Source of the DNA: Patescibacteria group bacterium
GTDB lineage: Bacteria > Patescibacteria > Paceibacteria > UBA6257 > 2-01-FULL-56-20
DNA length: 11,494 bases
Assembly (NCBI GenBank): GCA_023484365.1
Contig: JAMDBA010000070.1
Coordinates: 1-11,494, forward strand
Reading direction: 5' to 3'
Shown piece by piece: positions 5,638 through 11,494 of this stretch. The notes under the pieces are model-generated. The model did no database searches. It was not told the DNA's origin and was given only the letters and a program-made list of their open reading frames with translations. How positions within the stretch are numbered: position 1 is the stretch's first letter; the number at the start of each line of letters is the position of its first letter. Both the position numbers and the translations under genes were made by a program.

Positions 5638-7132
5638 TGTTTTCCTTATTTTGGGAATTGTTCAGATTTTTATTTAAGGAATCGGAAATCGCTTTTTTAA
5701 TTGATTCAATATCAACTTCCTTATGCTCGCGCGGCGGATACTGGCGCGGATGCGGTCGGAACTCCCGCTCGTCTTTCCTCAAAACGTTTTGAAGCGGCTG
5801 CTCTCCTCGGCGAAGCGCTTTTTCCTGCGCGCCTTCGGCGCTTGACGCCCACTCGCTGGCGATACGATTTTCCACAACTGAAATAGGCGTGCCGTAAAGA
5901 TGCTGAGAATTTTCAATAATAACATCGCGAAAACTCGGCTCGGCCGAAACAAAAGGCGGAAGGGTCTGAGCCGAAAAAGGCCGCGAAGCCATTCCGTCAA
6001 TCATCAGCTTCAAATAAATGTGATATTTAGGCAGATTAACCAAATCGTTGGCAGCAAATTCCGGCTCAAATTCTTTTTCTAAAAATTCGGCGTCAGCCGC
6101 CCCTATTCGGAAAGTTATAATAGTTCCGACGTTTCCAAAAATCGCGTCGCGGACAGTAGTGTTGTTTTCGTGGACCAACTGACCGATGTATTGATGCGCC
6201 AAAACCATGCTTAAGTGGTATTTCCTCGCTTCCGAAAGAATAGTAGCAAAAGATTCGGTGGCAAAATTCTGAAACTCGTCAACATAAAGGAAAAAGTCTC
6301 TCCTTTGATTTTCGGGAATATCTACGCGACCCATTGCCGCCAACTGCAGTCTAGTGATAACCATCGCGCCAAGCAACGTGGAATTATCCTCGCCTATCCT
6401 TCCTTTTGAAAGATTAACAATTAAAATTTTTCCTTCATCCATCGCTTTCCTCATATTAATTGAAGAGTGCGGCTGGCCTAAAACGTTCCTGATTAAAGGA
6501 TTAGAGACGAACTGCCCTACTTTGTTTTGAATAGCCGCCACCGCTTCGGTTTCCAGTCTTTGGGTGTATTTGGCGAACTCGTCCACCCAGAAAGACTTAA
6601 TAACTGGATCTTTTAAATTATCTACGATTTTTTGCCGATAGCTTTTATCGTTCAGCATTTTCATTACTCCTAAAAGAGTGGTATTCGGATATTCCAAAAG
6701 CGCCAAAAGGGTGTTGTTTAAAATATATTCCATTCGCGCCGACCAAACATCAGGCCAGATTTTTTTGAATACCGCCATTATGCCGGAGGCAACCAAGTGG
6801 CGATATTCCCCCTCCACTTTTTCTATCGGGTTAAAAGCTATCGGGTAATTTGGGTCGGCTGGATTAAAATAAACTACGTCGTTTATCCGACTCTCGGGAA
6901 TAAAATCAAGAACCCTTTCAGCAAATTCGCCGTGCGGGTCAATAATCGCCACTCCTCGGCCGGCGCGAATGTCGCCAATAGCCATGTTTTCCAAAAGATT
7001 GGATTTTCCTTGGCCGGTTTTTCCGACCACGTACATATGGCGACGCCTATCATCAACTTTAATACCAAAACGCCTCTTAGCGTTCCTAAAATTAGTTTCC
7101 CCTATTAAAGTTATTCCTTCTGGGCCATCCAT
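5627..7132 (-). CDS. TraG/VirD4-HerA-type DNA-translocating ATPase
   Basis: A 501-residue P-loop ATPase of the FtsK/HerA superfamily, closest to the VirD4/TraG coupling type. Walker A is VGKTGQGKS (36-44). IIDPHGEF (63-70) is the conserved strand after it, and Walker B is FFLYVDEFQNF (280-290) with D285/E286. A sensor-like LAHQYIGQL (311-319) lies in the TraG/TraD C-terminal region. No membrane segment is visible. The last ~80 residues are charged and low-complexity (EKALRRGEQPL, RPHPRQYPPREH), probably a flexible tail. The upstream membrane-protein gene ends 29 nt before; its end and this start look like halves of one longer protein type. A TATAAT (7144-7139) sits 6 nt before the ATG but lacks a -35. 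It probably moves DNA or protein at the membrane with the upstream protein; the substrate is unknown. No other type IV secretion gene is present. It ends in TGA within trmD. Confidence 0.85.
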   Translation of the reverse strand: MDGPEGITLIGETNFRNAKRRFGIKVDDRRRHMYVVGKTGQGKSNLLENMAIGDIRAGRGVAIIDPHGEFAERVLDFIPESRINDVVYFNPADPNYPIAFNPIEKVEGEYRHLVASGIMAVFKKIWPDVWSARMEYILNNTLLALLEYPNTTLLGVMKMLNDKSYRQKIVDNLKDPVIKSFWVDEFAKYTQRLETEAVAAIQNKVGQFVSNPLIRNVLGQPHSSINMRKAMDEGKILIVNLSKGRIGEDNSTLLGAMVITRLQLAAMGRVDIPENQRRDFFLYVDEFQNFATESFATILSEARKYHLSMVLAHQYIGQLVHENNTTVRDAIFGNVGTIITFRIGAADAEFLEKEFEPEFAANDLVNLPKYHIYLKLMIDGMASRPFSAQTLPPFVSAEPSFRDVIIENSQHLYGTPISVVENRIASEWASSAEGAQEKALRRGEQPLQNVLRKDEREFRPHPRQYPPREHKEVDIESIKKAISDSLNKNLNNSQNKENNGV

Positions 7133-7161
7133 TGTTTAATTATAACCTATTTAAAATCTAA

Positions 7162-8421
7162 CTATTCCACCGGCAAAGCCTGCGGCGGTTCGCCTTTCTT
7201 ATATTCCAAACGCTGGATCATCGGTACTTTGCCGCCCAGGATCGGGAAGTGATAAATCGTTGCAAGCTCTTCGGTGTTTAAAATAATAACCTTCTTAGCC
7301 ATTTTTAAAGATCGGTAATCGTGATAGAAAGTTTTCTTTCTGTCCATCGTTTGAGTTTTTTTGAATAATCCTTTATTGACCGACGTTGCCGTTTCAGAGT
7401 CCGGCTTAAAAGAATTTAAGTTCTGAGTATTAAACTGTCTAAAAGCGCCATTGAAAGCGGCGATATTTCCTCGGCCAAAAGTGTCAGCGCGGTCAATATA
7501 CATAAACCTAACTGTCGCCTCAAAACCAATTTTAGACATTTTTTCTTCAATGCCTTCAACAACCAATTTTTGCCCCGATGTTAAGTTAGCCATTAAATTA
7601 GCCGCCTTGTCGGTTTTTGGCGCTCCCCAGGTAGGAACTCGCGCCGGCGCCATCGCTAAATTTTTTATAAACACCCAAAATTCATTAAAAATATTCGGCT
7701 TGGATTCCTTTTTTTTGCCTATTAGTTTATTAACCACTTCTTCGCCTTCTTTTTTCCAATCGTCTTTAGTCGGCCTAATTAAAATTTGATAGAAAATTCG
7801 CTGGTCACCTTTAAGCCTAGACAAAACCTCAATAACAGACGACACCGGATCCAGCCGCCTTTCTTCAACGCTTTCTTCAAAAGAAATGTAGGTGCGTATC
7901 GGATAGCAGTCGGGATTGGCAAAAATCAGATCGTTCCCAAATAGATCTAAATCTTTATTGGGCAATTCTTTAGGCAAATCATCTAAATAATCAGAGGTGG
8001 GCTCAACTATTTCGGCTTCAGGGTATTGGGCATAAATTGCCGATTCCAACATATTTCTAAACCCTACCGGCGTTCGGACGTAAAAATGAACCAATCCGCC
8101 GATGCTTATCAATTCAAAGACCATCCAATTCTGGAGCTTCCCTTTATAATATTTGTCCCAAAACTCAATCCCCGAATAAGCGGCGTGAGCGGCAGCGAAA
8201 ATTTGCTCCATCGCTTTCGGAGTTTTTAAGATGTCTTTCGGAACTTTAATTTCTAAAAGTTGCCACTTTATGCTTTTGGCAAATTGGCCGCGCCTAAAAG
8301 AAAGCCAGGCGTCTAAAAACACGAAAAACGTCAAAAAAGGGATTATTATCCACCAAGTCAGTCCCCAGATATATTTGATGTTTGCGGCAATATCAGAAAC
8401 GAAGGGGGGGATTGGGTACAT
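7162..8421 (-). CDS. Conserved one-TM membrane protein, partner of the TraG/HerA ATPase
   Basis: The 419-residue product has a single strong membrane segment at about 18-41 (IWGLTWWIIIPFLTFFVFLDAW), followed by SFRRG, so the large C-terminal part is probably cytoplasmic. I recognise no enzyme motif. Near the end, NTEELATIYHFP (382-393) resembles a segment I recall from longer HerA/TraG-type proteins, where it precedes the ATPase domain. This makes the gene the probable N-terminal half of a split system whose ATPase is encoded next. In CPR genomes a protein of this kind is usually annotated as hypothetical or by a DUF name; I recall DUF8128 but cannot verify it. It starts 8 nt after the regulator gene without a Shine-Dalgarno and lies in the same transcription unit. 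A membrane anchor or adaptor for the ATPase is my inference. Confidence 0.75.
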   Translation of the reverse strand: MYPIPPFVSDIAANIKYIWGLTWWIIIPFLTFFVFLDAWLSFRRGQFAKSIKWQLLEIKVPKDILKTPKAMEQIFAAAHAAYSGIEFWDKYYKGKLQNWMVFELISIGGLVHFYVRTPVGFRNMLESAIYAQYPEAEIVEPTSDYLDDLPKELPNKDLDLFGNDLIFANPDCYPIRTYISFEESVEERRLDPVSSVIEVLSRLKGDQRIFYQILIRPTKDDWKKEGEEVVNKLIGKKKESKPNIFNEFWVFIKNLAMAPARVPTWGAPKTDKAANLMANLTSGQKLVVEGIEEKMSKIGFEATVRFMYIDRADTFGRGNIAAFNGAFRQFNTQNLNSFKPDSETATSVNKGLFKKTQTMDRKKTFYHDYRSLKMAKKVIILNTEELATIYHFPILGGKVPMIQRLEYKKGEPPQALPVE

Positions 8422-8429
8422 AAGAAATT

Positions 8430-9449
8430 TTATTTTATGGAGTATTTGCCGTCTGTCGTTCTCTTAAAATATTTTTTGTTTTGCAAATTAATTAAAATTG
8501 TATTTGGTTTGAAAAACCTCTTTTTTTGGACAGCGTCAATAATATCCTTTGATTTCATCGGACCTTTGCTCTTTAAGATTGACGCAATCACCTCTCTCGC
8601 CGTTCCCTCTTCATACCCCTGCTCGCGCAAACCATAAATACCGCGCCCAACCAAAACAAATCTCTTGTCTTTGATGAGTTCGTTATGGACGGTCGGCGAC
8701 AAAGCTTTGCGCTTATCAAAACTCGTTACGTTTATGGCGTCAGTGATAGCGCGGAAATGCATCGGCTCGCCTTTCTTTTTTAAAATCAGATAGGCTTTGT
8801 CGCGAATGGTCGCCGGCTTAATTTCCGGCCAGCCACGCAAACCGAAATCGCCAAAAGGACTGGTATGAAACTTTTTTGAAACTTTGATATAAGCGCTCAA
8901 AATTTTCTCTTCAAGTTTTAAATTATTAGAAAGATCTTTCAGCGCCTCCTTGGTCGCCATAATTTTGTTTTTGTTTTTAGAAAGATAATTTTCGGCTTTC
9001 TTAACTAAATCAAGAGCGCTCTTAAGATTCTCGGTCGTCAGGTAATAAAAATTATGAAAATCCTCGTCGCCTTCATAGAAATAAAAGTAAGGCAACGCCT
9101 CTATTAAAAGGTTGATTTGAGCCTTATCTAAATTACTGATTGAAGACTTATGTTCCCTAAGAAAATCTTCCTCGTGCGCCACGCCGCCAAATTTCCGCAA
9201 AAGCTCCTGGCTTTGGTATAGAACATCTAAAAGGTCAGAGTTGGCCTTAATATTTTCGGAAATAATTTTAAGGGCGCTACCCTCAATTTGCCTTACTCTT
9301 TCGCGAGTAATTCTAAACCTTTCGCCTAAAGCGGCTAAAGTTTGCGGTTCGCGCAAATCCAAACCAAAACGATTGACGACAATCTCTCTTTGTTTCTCGT
9401 TTAACTTATTTAATATACCATCTAACGCTGCATTAACGTTTTTTGCCAT
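8430..9449 (-). CDS. Sigma-70 region 4 / HARE-HTH fusion transcription regulator
   Basis: A 339-residue DNA-binding protein in three parts. Residues 12-64 are a sigma-70 region 4 helix-turn-helix: LNEKQREIVVNRFGL, then LGERFRITRERVRQIEGSAL (41-60), the -35-recognition signature. Residues 65-205 are helical and of unknown role. Residues 211-275 look like a HARE-HTH winged helix, the fold of RNA polymerase delta subunit (KAYLILKKKGEPMHFRAI, then LVGRGIYGL at 266-274), and 279-339 a second winged helix (IASILKSKGPMKSKDIIDAV). Sigma regions 1-3, including the core-binding and -10-melting region 2, are missing, so it is not a working sigma factor by itself; it may bind DNA or act on polymerase. 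It has its own strong promoter and heads the run that continues with the membrane protein and ATPase 8 nt downstream. Confidence 0.85.
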   Translation of the reverse strand: MAKNVNAALDGILNKLNEKQREIVVNRFGLDLREPQTLAALGERFRITRERVRQIEGSALKIISENIKANSDLLDVLYQSQELLRKFGGVAHEEDFLREHKSSISNLDKAQINLLIEALPYFYFYEGDEDFHNFYYLTTENLKSALDLVKKAENYLSKNKNKIMATKEALKDLSNNLKLEEKILSAYIKVSKKFHTSPFGDFGLRGWPEIKPATIRDKAYLILKKKGEPMHFRAITDAINVTSFDKRKALSPTVHNELIKDKRFVLVGRGIYGLREQGYEEGTAREVIASILKSKGPMKSKDIIDAVQKKRFFKPNTILINLQNKKYFKRTTDGKYSIK

Positions 9450-9465
9450 ATTTTTATTTTATTAT

Positions 9466-9495
9466 ATATTAACTTAAACCGCTTATATTTGTCAA
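9466..9495 (-). promoter_or_regulatory. Near-consensus promoter of the regulator/ATPase/trmD operon
   Basis: On the minus strand a perfect TTGACA (9495-9490) is followed by an 18-nt spacer and TAATAT (9471-9466). The -35 begins 5 nt past the secF stop codon. The predicted start near 9459 leaves a leader of about 10 nt made only of A and T, with no Shine-Dalgarno, before the ATG at 9449. No terminator lies between secF and this promoter. Confidence 0.78.
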
Positions 9496-9500
9496 GCAGT

Positions 9501-10406
9501 TTAGCGCCGACGATCGCTAAACCTTTGCCATACCTGAAGAAGCGGTGAAGCCACGAAAATTGAAGAATAGGCGCCGGCGATCGTGCCGATAATTAACGTT
9601 AAGACGAAATATTTTAGTGTAATCGGACCAAAAATAAAGAGCGCCATCAAGACCACAAACAAAGTTAAGGAGGTGTTAATTGACCTAGCCATAGTTTGAT
9701 TAATACTGTCGTTGATGACTTTCCCAAACTCGCTCCGGCCGCGATCAAGCAAAAGGTTTTCCCTAATCCTATCAAAAACAACAATTGTGTCGTGGACAGA
9801 AAAGCCCATCACCACAAGAAGCGCGACGATGGAGTTAGTGTCAATTTCAACTCCTTTAAGTTTCCCTAAAATCACTAAAAAGCCAGCCGGAATTGAAACG
9901 TCATGAAATAACGTAATTAAAGTTATGGCTCCATATTTCCAGGAACTTACCGGCCGAGAAACTTTTCTAAAAGCAAAAGCGACGTAGAGCGAAATTCCAA
10001 TAAGGACTAATAATATTGAGATTAAAGCGTTTTGTCTTAACTGGTCGCTCACCGATGGCCCAACCGACTGGAAGCTGTCTTCTTTAAAAGAAGGATACTG
10101 GCTGGTTAATTGCGAAATATATTGCTGGTGGTCGTTTTCGGAAATAATCGGAAAACGAACCAGAAAAACCTGACTAGCAGAATCAAAGTTAACTATGGTT
10201 TCAGAAATACCTAATTTATTAGCAAAAAAACTCTGCATTTCCGAAACAGAAGGATTTAAGCGAATCCTAAACTGCCATAAAGTGCCACCCGTAAAATCAA
10301 TCCCTGGCCGAAAACCTATCGCTATTATTAAAACAACCGCGGCAGCCACTAAAATCCCGCTGATCGTTAAAAATATTTTTCTATGACCGATAATATTTAA
10401 TCCCAT
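9501..10406 (-). CDS. secF: Protein translocase subunit SecF
   Basis: SecF works with SecD in the membrane, using the proton gradient to help pull exported proteins through SecYEG on the outer face. The 301-residue product has an N-terminal membrane segment (about 10-31) followed by GIDFTGG (35-41) at the start of the external domain. SVGPSVSDQLRQNAL (114-128) is the family signature before TM2, and four more membrane segments follow. GFSVHDTIVVFDRIREN (201-217) is the conserved motif of TM4, and RSINTSLT (241-248) follows. Length matches E. coli SecF (323) minus a short tail. It starts 4 nt after the secD stop, so the two are co-transcribed and probably translated together. A separate promoter for the next gene begins right after its stop. 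Confidence 0.97.
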   Translation of the reverse strand: MGLNIIGHRKIFLTISGILVAAAVVLIIAIGFRPGIDFTGGTLWQFRIRLNPSVSEMQSFFANKLGISETIVNFDSASQVFLVRFPIISENDHQQYISQLTSQYPSFKEDSFQSVGPSVSDQLRQNALISILLVLIGISLYVAFAFRKVSRPVSSWKYGAITLITLFHDVSIPAGFLVILGKLKGVEIDTNSIVALLVVMGFSVHDTIVVFDRIRENLLLDRGRSEFGKVINDSINQTMARSINTSLTLFVVLMALFIFGPITLKYFVLTLIIGTIAGAYSSIFVASPLLQVWQRFSDRRR

Positions 10407-10410
10407 ATTT

Positions 10411-11494
10411 TTATTTTACCTTACTATCTTGACTCTTGGTTTTAACGACGTCTTTTAAAAATACTCGCAAAAATGTTTCGGTAACAGTAATAGCGCTAAA
10501 CATACTTGTGATTACACCGATAAGTAAAGTAAGGGCAAAGCCGCGAACGAAACTTGAAGTAAAGAAATAAAGAATGATAGCGGTGATGATCGTGCTCACA
10601 TTGGAATCGCGAATCGACGGCCAAGCGCGCTTAAATCCTTCTTCAATGGCCGCGTGCCGAGACAATCCTTTTTTAAGCTCTTCTTTCGTCCTTTCAAAAA
10701 TAAGAATATTAGCGTCAACAGCCATACCGATAGTTAAGATAAAGCCAGCCAATCCGGATAAGCTCATCGTCACCGGAATCAATTTAAATATAGAAAGAGT
10801 AAAAATAATATAAAAGATCAACGCCATAACGGCAAAAACACCCAAAAGCCGATAATAAATTATCATAAAAGCCATAACCAGCAGAGTGCCGATAATACCG
10901 GCAAAAATGGCTTTTTTAAGCGAATCCGAACCGAGGCTAGGGCTGATGGTTTGCTGACTTATTAAAGTTATCGGCGCCGGCAAAGCTCCGGCGTTAAAAC
11001 GAGCCACTAAATCTTTAGCTAAGGCGACGGTGAAGTCTCCGTTAATAAGAGCCTGACCGCTGGGGATTTCGCCGCTTATTTTGGGGCAGCTGTTTATTTC
11101 GTCATTGGGGATAATGAAATTATTATCCACAAAAACACAAAGCGGCTTGCCGATGTTGTCTTTAGTTAAATTATCAAAAGCCTTGGCGCCCGCGTCGTTT
11201 AAGTTAAAAGAAACTTGGGGAGCTTGGGTGGTTTGATCAAAAGTCAGCTGCGCGCTCGTCAAATACCGGCCGGTAATGCCGGTAGGCACGAAATTAACCG
11301 AACTTGTTCCGTTTTGCTGAACCAACCTAAAATCCAAAAGCGGAGTTTGGCCGATTTGATTAATCGCTTCATTAATATCTTTTATTCCCGCCAGCTCAAC
11401 AATAAGCTGATGAGAATTGCCGCTCTGCGCGGTATAAACCTGCGGTTCGCTGACGCCGAAAGAATTCACTCTTCTTTCAATAACGTCGCGCAAG
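10411..11494 (-). CDS. secD: Protein translocase subunit SecD, N-terminus off right edge
   Basis: About 360 C-terminal residues of SecD are present. The first visible codons encode RDVIERRVNSFGVSEPQVY, the conserved VNxxGVSEP segment of the first external domain; the codon before them is TTG (Leu), an internal residue rather than a start. The head domain follows, with VSFNLNDAGAKAFDNLT (94-110) and two cysteines C119 and C136 that could pair. Membrane segments lie at about 193-213, 217-240, 247-265, 297-313 and 318-340. GMAVDANILIFERTKEEL (256-273) carries the conserved Asp and Asn-Ile-Leu-Ile core, and the end is basic. The first membrane segment and the start of the external domain are outside the window. 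It is the upstream partner of secF, 4 nt away. Confidence 0.97.
   Translation of the reverse strand, partial: LRDVIERRVNSFGVSEPQVYTAQSGNSHQLIVELAGIKDINEAINQIGQTPLLDFRLVQQNGTSSVNFVPTGITGRYLTSAQLTFDQTTQAPQVSFNLNDAGAKAFDNLTKDNIGKPLCVFVDNNFIIPNDEINSCPKISGEIPSGQALINGDFTVALAKDLVARFNAGALPAPITLISQQTISPSLGSDSLKKAIFAGIIGTLLVMAFMIIYYRLLGVFAVMALIFYIIFTLSIFKLIPVTMSLSGLAGFILTIGMAVDANILIFERTKEELKKGLSRHAAIEEGFKRAWPSIRDSNVSTIITAIILYFFTSSFVRGFALTLLIGVITSMFSAITVTETFLRVFLKDVVKTKSQDSKVK

Noticed and set aside
8430..9449. Primary or alternative sigma factor
   Set aside because: Only region 4 is present at the N-terminus; region 2 and region 3 motifs are absent from the rest of the protein.
11491..11493. TTG at 11493 as the true start of secD
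   Set aside because: The following residues are an internal conserved SecD segment and the first membrane helix is missing, so the gene continues beyond the window.
1..11494. CRISPR array, insertion sequence or prophage genes
   Set aside because: No regularly spaced repeats, transposase motifs or phage structural genes were seen on either strand.

Overview
The window looks like a chromosomal stretch from a small-genome bacterium of the Candidate Phyla Radiation (Patescibacteria), most likely a Parcubacteria-type lineage. I base this on several traits: compact, tightly packed genes; AT-rich spacers with little Shine-Dalgarno signal; an S12 with an enlarged loop; a very short TrmD; a zinc-ribbon L28 of only 62 residues; and a membrane protein/TraG-HerA ATPase gene pair, next to a sigma-region-4/HARE-HTH regulator, that I associate with this group. 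The phylum is an inference from recalled family features, not from a search. The ATPase gene ends in TGA, which fits the standard bacterial code.

Nearly everything is on the minus strand, so transcription runs from high to low coordinates. From the right edge: secD (its N-terminus is off the window) and secF form the accessory part of the Sec translocon. A near-consensus promoter then drives a run of genes: a DNA-binding protein joining sigma-70 region 4 to HARE-type winged helices, a one-TM membrane protein, a TraG/HerA-type ATPase, trmD (overlapping the ATPase gene by 11 nt) and a tRNA-Pro(GGG). This tRNA carries G36-G37, the site TrmD methylates, so a modifying enzyme and a probable substrate lie together. 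Next comes an aminoglycoside-phosphotransferase-like gene of distinctly higher GC in the lines sampled, whose catalytic motifs are altered.

A 221-nt spacer (3572-3792) holds a probable terminator, a 12-bp palindrome and a possible promoter for nadK (NAD kinase). The only plus-strand unit is rpmB followed 11 nt later by tRNA-Gly(CCC), convergent with nadK. On the left are a short M50 site-2-type metalloprotease and the str operon rpsL-rpsG-fusA. The str operon starts from a clear TTGACT-17-TAATAT promoter so close to the rpsL ATG that the mRNA should be nearly leaderless. fusA runs off the left edge.

Most of the content is housekeeping: translation, protein export, NADP supply and tRNA modification. 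The less ordinary parts are the regulator/membrane-protein/ATPase operon, the apparently catalytically altered kinase-fold gene, and the reduced TrmD. No insertion sequence, CRISPR array or prophage was seen, and no gap longer than 300 bases lacks a gene.
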